A stretch of DNA of 64,000 bases from Sindora glabra. Taxonomy: Eukaryota; Streptophyta; Magnoliopsida; Fabales; Fabaceae. Below are positions 38,637 to 51,210 of this stretch, piece by piece. The number at the start of each line of letters is the position of its first letter. Position 1 is the stretch's first letter. Where the stretch lies: assembly GCA_020226215.1 (NCBI GenBank), contig CM035234.1, positions 17,016,713-17,080,712 on the forward strand, in the 5' to 3' direction. A model generated the notes under the pieces. The model ran no database searches. It saw only the letters and a list, made by a program, of their open reading frames with translations, and was not told the DNA's origin. The translations under genes were made by a program, and so were the position numbers.

Positions 38637-41600
38637 TGATATGAAGAAAAGAACTTTAATTTTACGACCTTTTGTACTCAGAAGTCTCTCTCTGTTCTCT
38701 TATTTGGCACCGTTGAATTGATAAGAGAATGAATTTCCGGAAGAACAACCTTTTTACTTGGTAAGTAAAACGCAGATTCTATTCGCAATTTTTCTATGTT
38801 TGTTTTGTGTTTGGCTTCTCTTAAATTCTTTACTATCTGCTATATTTGTGTAGTATGAGATACTATAATTATAATAGAAATTGTCACCTTTGGTTATTCA
38901 ATAGAAAATTAGGGGGGAAGAATAAGGCTGGGATACAATGAAGGGGATATATGGAAATATGATTTATATACTCGAAAAAAAAGGGTATTAATATTATTCT
39001 TGAAAAAAAAATTTACTCCTTAAAAAGTTCTTTACTAAAAGTTGAACACATAAAAAAAGTGCTTTTTGACGCAATTTTAATTTTAATCGATAGAATAGTA
39101 ATTAGTGCTTTCTTTTTTATAATGTATCTGTACAAAAATTATAATTTTAATGCAATGTCTTTCAAATTGAACAAGAATAGCGAAGAAAAAAACCAAATGG
39201 TGCGGAGCCAGTTATATTTTCCTCTTTGGAAAAAATTTATAATTTTTATGAAAAAATCAGGTAAATAATTTTGAGAAAATTAAAAATTTTAATTAGTTAC
39301 ATAAAAGTCTTAATATTTTCAAAAACCCATTAAATTGAAGCCAAACTGTTTCATCCCAAGCAGTGCCCTCAATCCTTCCGTGTTTTCCGCATCTTAGCCC
39401 CGTTTGTTATATCGCAAAAAATATATATCCGTACAAAAATCATATTTGCTTACATAAATAAAAAATAATATGTTATATTTATATTTTGAGATTAAAAAAT
39501 AGTATGTAAAATTATGATAATAAAAAATAAAATATTATCGTCTTCCAAAATTTCTATTTTTAATATTAACCATTTGTTTGATTAGGGAGAAAATAAGAGG
39601 AAAAAAGAAGTTTTTTAAATTTAAATTGGGGAAGAAATTAGAATTTTTATCAAATTTTTAAATAATTAAAAAATTATAATAATATATTTTGTTTTTATAT
39701 TTTCTGTCATAATTTTCTTTCTTTTCATTTAAAAAATTTTAAATACATAAAATATTTTCTATCATCTTATTATTTTATAATTATATATTTATATAAAATA
39801 TTTTTCATTAAAACAAACTAGCCTTAATTTTTACTTTCAGTCCTCTAATTAATAATAGGAATACGTCATGGCAAAGAAAGAAAATTAAAGAAGAGGCTTT
39901 TAGTCTGCTGTAGATACGACTGTACAAAATGGGTTAAATGAATGCTACCCGACAGAATCAATCGTATAACAGAGAGGTTAAATTTGTTAAATAAATATAA
40001 TGATTTAAAATAATTTTTAAAATATAAAAATTTTGATTTTAATCAAATTATTCAAATTAAAAAATATATGACCGAATTTAATCAAAACCAATTGATTAAA
40101 AGTATTCTTAAAATTAAATTTGGACTCTCGGCAACACTTCAAAGTTCAATAATAAAATTTATCCTAAGCCTAATGCATCCCAAATACAAAAGCTGAAACT
40201 TACTTCTCACTAGTAATTTCTAAGGCAAACATCATAATTTGGATGCATTTTTTGAGACTTTGTAGTTCATCTTCTCTATTTTCAAATTTCAAATGTTGGT
40301 ACGTAATTTAGGTTATAAGGATTTAAATTGATCCTTTCTTCACAATATGACTTTAATCGCATTAATCACAGGTAAAAATGCCTTTAGTTTCCTCCTTTCT
40401 CATAAATAGCAGCTTAAATTTTTATGTTATCGAAATTACTTTGCATATTCTCTTTCATCTTTAAATTTTGAAATTAAAGATCTAATAATTTCACAAAAAA
40501 TTCATAGATATTCGATTGTATTGCGAGGCTAGAAAGTAAAAGTTTCAATGTCCTACATTTCTTACATCCCAAAGATAGAAAAAAAAACACAATCTAATAC
40601 AAAACAGAAATATAAATCTAACAAACAATCAAAAATAAAAAGTAAATTTCATCTCTTCAAAACCAAATTAACCTACCCGAAATTGATCATCGCTATTGAC
40701 ATCGGTTAAAATTGATTGTATATTTCTAAAATGACTTGCGATAGGTTTTCAAACTTCCTGATTGTTTCAGTTGGTGCCAGGAAACCAAATTTAACTCAAC
40801 CCGAGTTACAGAGTGGAAGCAATTGGACGGCAACTTTATTACTTTTTCCCTAACAATAAGCATACGGTTAAACTACATAAGAATTCTCTTAACAATAGCA
40901 AGGACAACGTACGACTTAAAGTTTAACAAAATGTTACACCGGACAGCCGAGAGTTTTTTATTTTAATGATATTTGATATTTTAAAAAAAATTATTTTTTT
41001 ATATATAAAGACTTCGATTCTTAATTGTTATATGTATATACAGCTAATAATTTGATCGCTCATATTATAAAAAAAAGTTATACTAATGAGAGCATTTAAT
41101 TTAAATAGTATTTATTAATTTTTAAAATGTTTTCATTTTTTTTAATTCTTCTCACAACCTCTCTATTTGGTAAGTAAAACATTTTTATTTGCGATCTTTT
41201 ACTTCTGCATATTGTTTTTGGTTTCTCTTAAATTCTTCTTACTATCTGATATATTTCTGCAGTATGAGGTATTAATTATTATAAAAATTCTCACCTTTGG
41301 TTAATCAATTGAAAATTATGATAAAAATAAGCCTGGGAATCAATGAATCAATGAGTGGATAATTAAATATATTATAATTATTAATTTCTTTTGATTGAAA
41401 AACATCATTGCAAGCTTTGAAGTTTTAATCAAAACTATAATATTTTTAGGCTCTCACTTTGTAAGAACTATTTTTTTTTATGTTTTAAATATTTAACTTC
41501 TTGCAATTAGGTCACAACACATAAATCTTACAAGTTGTAACATTTGCTATATATTTATAAGATGATTTTCCTTAAAACACCAAAAATCTCTCTCAACGTT

Positions 41601-42005
41601 TGAAGTTTGAAGAAAATAATTTTATCTCTTTGATACAAAGGGAAGAATATTAATTTTTTCATTTTTTTTATATTTACAGCATTCTTGCTAAGCTTTCCAT
41701 CTCTGGTTTGACGTCGTTGAATTGAGAAGAGAATATTACAACGGCCTCCGTCTGGTATGCAAATCCCGTTTTCATTTGCCAATTTTCTATTTATGTTAGT
41801 TAATTTTTATAATTTGAGGAGATGGGATATTAATTATGACAAAAGTTGTCATCTTCCATTATTTAATAGAAGATTATGAAAGACAAATGACATTTGCAAT
41901 ATATTATAATTATTAATTTATTTTAACTGAAAAATATTATTAAAAAGGACGGTCTCCGTTGGGTATGTAAACCCATTTAATTATCATTTGCCAAATTTCC
42001 TTTTA
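38637..42005 (+). repeat. Repeated leader-like segments with splice-donor sequences upstream of the NLR gene
   Basis: Related non-coding blocks recur. 38637-38935 and 41150-41345 share ctctatttgGTAAGTaaaac, the following cttctcttaaattctt, and tatgag.tac...tcacctttggtta. 38640-38770 and 41590-41765 share the cgttgaattga.aagagaat stretch. The piece acggcctccgtctGGTATGC at 41742-41760 recurs as acggtctccgttgGGTATGT at 41949-41968. Each block ends at a good donor (GT at 38761, 41170, 41755 and 41963). They could be non-coding first exons of this or lost neighbouring NLR genes. Transcription is not shown by the sequence. The block 39397-39823 inside this interval is a MITE. Confidence 0.5.
39397..39823. 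mobile_element. Tourist/Harbinger-like MITE
   Basis: The left end GCCCCGTTTGTTATATCG and the reverse complement of the right end, GGCTAGTTTGTTTTAATG, form inverted termini. TTA flanks both sides (39394-39396 and 39824-39826). 427 bp, AT-rich, non-coding. Confidence 0.7.
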
Positions 42006-43649
42006 AGTATGGTAAATTTCATATTAGGTTTCTCTATTAATTTTTGAAGAGTTTAAATTTAATCAACTATATATCAATACAAAATTCTTTATACTATATA
42101 TGAATAAGAATATGACAAGTCATTACAAAATCAATGCTTCTTACTAATAGTAAGAATATTTTAATAATTTTTATTGACATAATAATATATGTATAAATAA
42201 TAATATGAAATTAATTTACACCAATGTGAATTAAATTTAAGTCCAATTTTGAACTCTTCTTCCTATGGCTATAACTTTGTGGCATAAAATATTTATTATT
42301 TACAATAAAATTTGAAATCTTTGATTATTAATAGAATAATATTTTGGAAAAGATCGAAATTGTAATGCAGTAAGTGATTGTAATAATAGTGGAAGGGGAG
42401 AGAATTGGTGGATAATCAAATATGATATAAATATATATGAATTCATTTTAATTGAAAAAACATTATATATTAAGTTTTAATAAAAAAAACTATGCTTTTT
42501 TTAAAGCTTGCACTATCAACTATTTTTCAACAACAACACATACAACCGAATTTAGGTTAAAAGAAATAAATTTTTACACCTTTTTAATCGATTAGGAAAG
42601 TACTAACCTCAATTAATATTCACAAATATGTTGATACTTCAATTAACTAGGTGAAAATGATCGGTTTGGAAATGTAAATTCTTCAATTAGGTTAATCACA
42701 TGTTGTTGAATTATTTAAGTTTTCTAGTTTGTAACATTTGATTGTATACATTTGGTTGGTTAATTATAACACTTGATTGTATCACAGGCATTTCTTTATT
42801 TTATAAAGTTTTCATGTCGTGATTTAATCACAAAAATTTCAACATGATATGATGAAGTCAAGCAGTTTGCAATATAGAAACATATAAATATAATCGTAAA
42901 GGTGTAAAAATATCAATATCTAAAGTTGAATATATTATTTATATATTTTCTCAAGAACATTCTAATATTTTATGTTCAACATATTATTAAATTATTTTCG
43001 TACGTATCTTAGATTAGAAAAGCAGTATGCTCAATTTGGAAATATGTCAACAAATTTTTGGTTTGACAATATTTTTAATAATTTAGACATTAGTATGACA
43101 CAAATACAAAATAAAACCTTGCCACTTTTTTATCATTTCAGAACTGTTTTTCGCAATTGCAAAGTTTGAGCAATTTTTTTCTTCTTTAGAAAAAAAAAGT
43201 AGCAATTTTGACCTTGACACTCATTTAGAAAAATTGAAACAATTTATCTAGCACAAAGTTGCAAAAAAAATTATTTTTGTAATTTTTTGTAAAAAATATT
43301 GTAACTAATTTTTGTAAAAAAAAAAAGTTGCAACTTAAAGCTTGTGATTTTTATTAAATAGTAGTGAATTAAAATTAAAAATATAAATCTTGATATATTA
43401 AATGTAATCTAACAATAAAAATATTTAACCTCTTTTTAGAAGGTGAAATTTCTCATAGTATTACTCCTTTTTTAAAACAATATTTTTGTGCATACATAAA
43501 ACCTTATACTCCATTTGTAGTATTTATTCATTCATTGATTCGAATTTTGTTCCATTCATCCATGTCCTATGTATCTTTAGTTGTTATTTTTTACCTTCTT
43601 AATCTAATATATAAAAGGTAAAGAGCAAAACAAAATAAAAAGAGAAGGA
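42006..43649 (+). promoter_or_regulatory. NLR upstream region
   Basis: AT-rich, with no coding region supported (the frame at 42972-43169 has no recognisable domain). A TATA-like tatataaaag lies at about 43609-43618, only some 35 bases before the NLR ATG, which would leave almost no 5' leader. A leader spliced from farther upstream (see 38637-42005) is an alternative; ctttag at about 43574-43579 could serve as an acceptor. Which is used cannot be decided here. Confidence 0.35.
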
Positions 43650-46600
43650 ATGGGATTGAAAAATCAGAGCAAAGTTAAAGAGTTAGAAGACTGCATTATG
43701 AATCTCCTTATTGCAAGAGACCTCGTGCAGCAACAGCAAAATGTTACACGAATTAATGAAATGATCATTGAAATTGAAAACATTTTGCGAGACGAGAAGA
43801 TGGTTTATTGTTTCAATGGTTTTTTTCCAAAATTGGGTTCAAAGCATCAACCCAGCAAGAGGGCAGAAGAGATTAAGCACGATGTTGATCAGTTACTACA
43901 ACAAGCCCCAAAGCAAGAAGAATTTAAGAAAATCTTTATGTCGGGAAATGAGATTGTCGATATGATCGTGAATGCCATGAGAGATTCGGGTGTTAGGATG
44001 AATGGCACGTATGGGTTAAGTGACGAAAAAAATCGCACTCTAGTTAGACAAATTGTTTCAAAAAGGGCAGACGACATTGATCAAAGTTTTGATTCAAGAA
44101 ATAGAACTTTGGAAAAGATTATGGAAGCAGTGAAAGATCCTCAAGTTAGGATGATAGGGATCCACGGGCCGGGTGGTGTGGGTAAGACTACCTTAGCTAA
44201 AGAAGTTGCAAGGAGAGCTAAGGAAGAGAACTTGTTCGACAAAGTGGGTATGATAAGTGTATCAAGAAATTTGAATACAAAGGAAATTCAATCACAAATT
44301 GCTGATGAGATGGGGTTGAAATTAGAAGAGGAGAATGTGATTGGAAGAGCACAAATTTTAACTGAATCGTTATTTGAAGAAAAGAAAAACCTTCTAATCT
44401 TGGATGATCTTTGGGATATTAATTTGGGAAATGTTAAATATTCTCACAAATTTATTTTTCCTGCCAAAATCTTGCTAACCTCGAGAAGCAGTCTGTTATT
44501 GTCTAAATATGTGTATGAGGAATGCATGTACCCTGTGGGAGTGTTGGAGGAAAAGGAAGCAAAGGCATTGTTGAGAAAGGCGGCTGGAGTAATTGGATTT
44601 CAAGATTCTGCCTTTGAATCATTAGTTGATAAGTTTGCCATCAAAGCATGTGCTCTATCACCACATCTCATCCTTTCAATAGGAAGCTACTTAAGAGGAA
44701 AGAGTTGTTGCCAGTGGAAGATTGCCCTTGAGATGCTTCAAGACATCAAATTCAGAGAATTTGCACTTCAAGATACTCAATTTCCCATAGAATTGAGTTT
44801 TAGACATCTAGAAGATTTAGGGCTAATGTATGCTTTCTTATTTTGTGCTCAAAAGGATCATCATCCTTTAATTATGGACATTGCAAAGTACTTTCATTGT
44901 TTTGACAGACGTCATAATTTAGGAGAAGTCCTTGAAGACATCTCCCGATTGATTTTCTATCTAAAAGAGTTAGATCTGTTGTTGGACAGTTATTCTAGTA
45001 GTCACGTCACCATGCCTGACAAAGTTAGAGATTATGCTCTCTTAATTGCATCTGGTCAGTACAATTTTTTTACAATGCAAAATGGCAAACTGAAAAAATG
45101 GCCAAAAAGGGATGAATTCAAAAGTTGCACTGCTATCTTTTTACATAACTCTGTTATTATTACTGAGCTTCCTAAAAGCATATATTGTCCTCAACTCAAA
45201 GCCTTTCATCTTGAAAGTAATGATCCCTTCTTGAAAATACCAGATAACTTTTTTGAAGGAATGAGGGAACTTCTAGTGTTGGAATTGATTGGTATTCAGC
45301 TACCAAGCCTATCTTCTTCGATTAGTTGTTTACATGATCTCAGAATGCTTTCCTTGGAGCGATGCATACTATGTGACAACTTGTCCATTATAGGAAAGCT
45401 TGAAGAATTAAGAATTCTGAGCTTTTCGGGATCTGAAATTGAAAGTTTGCCAAAGGAATTGCAAGAATTAAAGAAACTAACATTGTTTGATATTAGTAAT
45501 AGCCCAAAACTGAAAGTGATTCCGCCAAATGTACTGTCAAGATTGCGTTGGTTGGAGAATTTTTATGCGAGAAACAGCTCAATTCAGTGGTGGGTTGAAG
45601 GACAAGAAAACAAAAGCCAAAATGCTGGTCTTGCTGAGTTGAGTAAATTGACTCCATTGAGTACTTTGGAAATAGATTGCCCCTTTGCTGCAGCTTTACC
45701 AGCAAAGGCGCTCTTTGACAAGTTAAAGAAGTATAAAGTTGTCATGGGAGATTCCAATAAACTTTCATTGGATGCAATGGAGATTCTAAATGAAAATAAA
45801 GTATCAAAATCTTTAGCAATACTGCAACTAAAAGAAGGCTCCGATTCTCAAGAAAAGATTATAACTACATTCAAAAGATCAGTTGAAAATTTGTTGATAG
45901 GTGAACTGAATGGCATTCGAAATGGTTTTAGTGATATGAATTTGAAAGAATTTTCTTATTTAAAGCATCTGTCCATTGTAAATAATTTGGAAGTCCAAAA
46001 CGTCATCAACTCAGATGATCTATTAGAGGCTTTTCCCAATTTGGAGTCACTGTGTCTCATTAAACTACCCAACATGGAGAAGATCATTTGTTGCAATCAA
46101 CTTGCAGATAACTCCTTCAGAAACTTGAAAGCCATGAAGATCCAAAATTGTGGCAAACTGAAGAATCTGTTCTCCATTTCCTTGACAAGATTGTTTTCAA
46201 AGCTTGAAACACTTGAAGTTTCTGAATGCCACACGATAGAAGAGATTGTTGGTTTAGAAAGGCAGGAGAACAACATCAAAGTGGTATGTTCCTAATTAAT
46301 TTGTTTTCTCTTGCTTAGTTTCTGTCTATATATAAATTCGGAAATAAAAATCAATTGCTTCTAACATGACAATTTCAATTTGTATGTGTTCTTACAGATA
46401 GAGAGTGATCAATTTTCTCTAGGTTTTCCTTTTCGAAATTTGTTGAAATTGAATATCAAAGATTGTGGTAGCTTGAAATATTTATCATCATTCTCAATTG
46501 CGACATGTTTTGCCAATCTCAATAGCCTTTCTGTAACTGGATGTGAGATGATGGAAGAGATCATAGCGCAAGAAATTAATACAAATGAGACAAAGGTATG

Positions 46601-48412
46601 TGAATTTTATATATTTTATGAAAAACTCGATCTCTTGAAGATTGAGTTTTTTTACTATTATATTTTTTTAAATTAAGATTTTTTATTTTTAAGAAAAAAA
46701 AGATTTAATGGTAAAATTCTCAACCTCTAATGAGATTAGTTGTCTCCCCATAGAATTACTTTTTTATTACTCCTTCAAAAATTTGGATTTCATTCTTAAA
46801 TTTTAGGATAAACTACAATCACATCTTCAAAATTTTAATTTTATTATGTTTACATTCCTTCTATTTTCAAAAATATATACTAACTTCCCTTTACACATAC
46901 AGCTTTCTTGAGTGTATATTCACAACATGAATATACATATTTGTAATTTGTAATACAAAAATATTTAGAATAAAAGTTACAAATTTAATAAAAAAGATTG
47001 TAAAATTTTATTAAAATAAATTGCACAAAATCTTATCGGTCAAATCGAGCATCAAAGTAAGGAAACGGTCAAATTTGAGTTAGGAAGTCAAAAATAAAAT
47101 TATATTACAACTAGCATAAAATAAGTTTTCAATAATATAACTAAAAGATGAATTTTGAGGAGATAACACATTATGCAGGCAGTGGAAGTTTAAAATAGTG
47201 AAACATATATATTTTTTTAAAAAAAATAACTGATCTTATATAAAAATCATGTAGTATACTATGTATAAATAATATAATGACCTATGAAGCCAAAAATATT
47301 AAAGAAAAAATATCATATGAATTAAATAATTTTAGAAAGAAAATAAATTGAAAAAATCGTAGGGGAATTATAGGAGCCAAAGCCACCCCTGACCATTATT
47401 AATCAATAAGCAGTAATTTCTATATATTATATCTTAAAAAAAATTGCACATAATATACATCCATAGTAGTATTTTAAATTTTCAAAAAAATGGTTTGATT
47501 GTATCCAGCATCTCACTGTACCCCATTAGATACATTTACCCATATGTAACATAACTGCTGAAGCATTGATTTCATGTTTAGGTTGACATCTTTCCAAAGT
47601 TGAAGGAATTCTATGTCATTTGCATGGAAAGGTTGAGAAACATATGGCATAGCCAAGGTGGTCCAAATTCTTATTGCATGCTAGATTCTGTTGTCATTGA
47701 AGAATGTAAGAATCTTGTCACAATTTTTCCAAATTACATGGTGGGAAGAACTCCTAATTTAATTAAATTGAAGATTATGAGTTGTCCGGGGGTGGAAGAA
47801 ATATTTGACAGCAAAGATACCGAACAACTGAATGAAGCAGAGGTATACTGTAACAAAACTAATCAATGTATGATATTTTATAGCAAAATGTCCCTTTCAA
47901 CTTTGGACTAGATAGATTTTACTCTCTTTAACTTTCAAAATGTGAAAATTACCTTTTTAAATTTTATAAAATTTGAAATTTATACCTATCATTCACTTAA
48001 TTAATTATTTTATTAAATTATATAATTTGTTTTAAAAAGTTTCTAAACAAAGGATCAAAGTATTGTAAAATGTTAGTTTATTTTGTTACATATAATCTCA
48101 AACCCCATTTATAAGTATTTAATTTTATTTCTATTAATTATATAATATAAAATTTATATGTGAAAAAATGATGAAAAATAATATACTATAATATTGTATT
48201 TTTGCATAAAAATTTTGAAAAAATTACATAATTTGATGAAATAATTAATTAAATAAATGATGGAAATTAGTTTCAAGTTTTTTAAAATTTAAAAGATGAT
48301 TTTTAAATTTTCAAAATTAAAAAAAGTATTCTATATTTTTCCTATTTTATAAACACATCCACATAATCATGAAAGTGAATCTCATTTATTAATATTACCA
48401 TCACAATAGGGT

Positions 48413-48457
<45 letters not shown>

Positions 48458-49109
48458 GTTTGTATGTGTGCGTGCATGTATGTTGTCATAATACTTGATT
48501 CATACTATCTTCCTATACTTGCATTATGAACTTTTTTAAAAATTGTTGTCTCTAGTATCTAGTTGAACCCTACTCTTATATATGCTAGCAACACTTGATA
48601 TATTGATTTCATCTCATTAGGTCAACATCTTTCCAAAGTTAGAGGAATTCCATCTCAGTCACATGGAGAGATTGACAACCATATGGCCCACACAAAATGG
48701 TCCGGATTCCTATAACTTGTTAGGTTTTGTGATTATTGAAGAGTGCCCAAAGCTTGTCAAAGTTTTTCCAAATCACATGCTGGGAAGAATTCCATTTGTG
48801 ATTACATTAAAGGTTGTGAATTGCGAATCAATGGAAGAAATATTTGACATCAATGAAACACAGCCAAATGTTGTTGGGAAAGAAACTTTGATACGATTCA
48901 TTCATATAGAAGCACTGCCAAATTTGAAGCATATATGGAATAGAGATACTGAAAGCATTCTTAGCATCAAGTATCTGAAGAAAGTGTGGATCAACAAATG
49001 CCCCAACCTGAAAAATCTCATTCCAGTTTCCATAGCCACTGATCTTGAATATATTGAAAGCCTTACGGTGAGAGATTGCAATATGGAGAAAATTGTTTGG
49101 AGGGAATAA
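43650..49109 (+). CDS. CC-NBS-LRR (CNL) disease-resistance protein, four exons
   Basis: Intracellular immune receptor of the RPS2/At4g27190-like type. Predicted exons: 43650-46283, 46398-46595, 47582-47842 and 48621-49109. All junctions are phase 0 with GT-AG borders, giving 1193 residues. A short coiled-coil region (1-150) precedes the P-loop GPGGVGKTT (173-181), kinase-2 LLILDDLWD (248-256; the Trp is typical of non-TIR NLRs) and RNBS-B KILLTSRS (273-280). The GLPL motif is replaced by CALSP (334-338), and MHD by MPD (455-457). Leucine-rich repeats run from about 500 to the end, and exons 3 and 4 begin alike (V.IFPKL.EF). An in-frame TAA 12 bases upstream fixes the ATG within this exon; compared with relatives about 30 N-terminal residues seem missing. 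No stop interrupts the exons, so it may be functional, but the motif losses leave room for a regulatory or decaying role. Confidence 0.85.
48417..48446. repeat. (TA)n microsatellite with a GTAT tail in NLR intron 3
   Basis: About 15 TA units followed by gtatgtatgtatg-type repeats, inside the predicted third intron. Confidence 0.9.
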
Positions 49110-49755
49110 GAATAATAGTTCAAGTTGTAACCCAGACATATGTGTGAGTCGGTTTGTTTGTGATTTATTTTAACAAACCGGTGTTTCCATTCTCATCTGC
49201 AATCAGATATTCATAAAAGTAATATATTGTGTGAATTAGAAAAATCAGCCTTTTTTCTTTTTATCAGAATTGGTTTATTGAATGTCATACGACGTAGAAT
49301 ATTTTCTTAACTCCGATGGTGATCATAATATTGATTGGACTCTCTTGTGATATGTAGGACTGTGGATACATTGTAATGCGGAATTTTTTCTTAGGTTTCT
49401 GTGATCAGCAAGTTAACTTAGTTTGTACTTCTAAGAAAAAGTCTTATATAAGCAATGTCTTCTTCCATGTTGGGGGGGATTAGATTTTTTTGTCCCTTCT
49501 CTTCTCTTTCCTTCCTATCTCTGTGATCATAATCAAACTATCTCTAAATTGTGTGTTCCGTTATACATACATACAAATATAACACAATTTAGCCACTCAA
49601 CTAATTTTCAGCATTTATGGTTAAAACAGTTATACAATTTAGCTTGAAAGTAAACTAATATTCCGCAATGAAATGTTTTCCTGAATCGTTATAATCGTTT
49701 TGTGGAAAAAAAATTGCCCCCTGAAAATTTGTAAACCCGTATAATTAAGCAGGCA
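49110..49755. other. NLR 3' region and intergenic
   Basis: Follows the NLR stop codon. It probably includes the 3' UTR, but no clear polyadenylation signal was identified. No other gene seen. Confidence 0.4.
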
Positions 49756-50710
49756 ATGGATATAGTATTAAGGGAACACAAAAAAAAGAGAGTTAAGAGG
49801 AAGACTGGGTCCAGCAGGCTATGGAACCTCTGAATGATGTTGGTGATTTGAAAAGGAAGGTGGGTATGATGGCTGACAGATTTTTTATGCAGAAGAAGGA
49901 GAAAATAATGACCATCTGACCGTAGAAAAGAAATTAACTTGAACAAAGCAATCATAGAAGCACGGACTGCAGAAGAAGTGCTGGAGGTTACCTCGGAAAC
50001 AGTTATGGCAGTTGCAAAAGGCCTAAGCCCATCATCTCTTTCTCTTTTGAATATTGTCGCTGCTCTTCATCGTATTGCTAAGAAGATGGAGGGAGTTTCT
50101 ATGCTAAGAAAACTCGACGACTGGCTTTTCCTCGACAGAAAGAGATGTGTATGCTTGTTGGCATTGCAATGACTGCCTTACCTGAATGCTCAGCTCCAGG
50201 CATCTCAAATATAGCCGGGACATTGTCACAAATTGGAGGAGAGCTCCTTTATTTTTCAGAAATGGATAGCATCGCAGACGTTGCGTTGACTAAAGTTGGG
50301 GAATTCAACTCTCAAAATCTTGCTAATGTTGCAGGTGCTTTTACCTGAATGCAGCATTCTGCTCCTGATCTTTTCAAGGAATTATCGAAAAGGACTTGAG
50401 AAGTAATTCACACATTCCAAGAGCAGGAATTTGCTCAGCTTTTGTGGGCTTTTGCATCTCTATACGAGCCTGCTGACCCTATACTTGATTCTTTAGACAA
50501 CGTCATCAAGAATGATAGCCAATTGGAATGTTTTGTTGCTGAGGAAGCGTCAGATAATTATGCTGTCATTGTGGAAATGGATAGGGCATTCTTCTCTCGT
50601 GTGGAATGTTTCGATGAGTTGAAGAATATGTTGTGGATGGTTACACTTTAGATGCTGTTTTGCGTGATAGAAAGCTGGCTCTGGAGATTGATTGTCCAAC
50701 TAATTACTCT
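49756..50710 (+). pseudogene. RAP: RAP-domain protein (chloroplast rRNA maturation) pseudogene
   Basis: Pieces match the plant RAP protein (RAP-domain protein, chloroplastic; At2g31890 type), which in Arabidopsis takes part in chloroplast 16S rRNA maturation. In order: MDIVLREHKKKRVKRKTG (49756), NKAIIEARTAEEVLEV and AKGLSPSSLSLLNI (49942-50080), MLVGIAMTALPECSAPGIS (50148), KVGEFNSQNLANVAGAF (50290), LLWAFASLYEPADPILDSLD (50440), and the RAP-domain core VVDGYTLDAVLRDRKLALEI (50626-50690). The frame shifts several times and stops occur (e.g. after 49830 and near 50345). The segment between the octotricopeptide-like part and the RAP domain is largely deleted. The long N-terminus is absent. No introns were seen within the fragment. 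It is a broken copy, not a gene. Confidence 0.85.
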
Positions 50711-50770
50711 TTTGTTTACATGAAGTTGTACAGCCTATTGTATTATCATATCTTAAGTAATTATCATTAG

Positions 50771-51210
50771 GAAAAATTGCAAATAACCCCCTCTAATTAT
50801 GGAATGTTTGGATTTTGCCTTCCTTGAATTATGAAAACTTGAATTTTACTTTTTGAAATTATATAAAACTTGAATTTTATCTTACTGTTACCAAATAAAA
50901 ATTATAATATTTAACTGCAGTTCTCTAACACTTAGCGGTAGTTATAAACTAATGTCAAATTATTAGTGGCAATTTATAACTTTCGATAAGTGAAAAAGAT
51001 TTTAAAAATAAGGAAATATAGTAATAGTTTTTAACCGTCAATAAGTGAAATATGATAACGACGATTTTCTTAATAAATTCCGTTAACTTAATAATTATAT
51101 GAATAAAATTCAGATTTTATAAAATTTGAAGAGGTAAAATTTAAATTTTCATAAAAGAGGTAAAATTTAATTTACCCATAGTTCAAGGGGATTATATAAA
51201 CTTAGTCCTT
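50771..51210. mobile_element. MITE-like element with inverted ends
   Basis: The left end aaataaccccctctaattat (50781) and the reverse complement of the right end, tatataatccccttgaacta (about 51178-51198), align as inverted repeats. The interior has internal symmetry (ttttcataa / ttatgaaaa words). No clean target duplication was found. Confidence 0.5.

Noticed and set aside
43608..43620. TATA-like box just before the NLR ATG as the true promoter
   Set aside because: Too close to the ATG to leave a normal leader, and such words are common in this AT-rich DNA; kept only as a possibility.
48828..49139. Minus-strand frames opposite NLR exon 4
   Set aside because: Shadows of the coding strand, with no domain of their own.
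49689..49955. Minus-strand 88-residue frame
   Set aside because: Shadow of the RAP pseudogene, whose plus-strand reading matches a known family.
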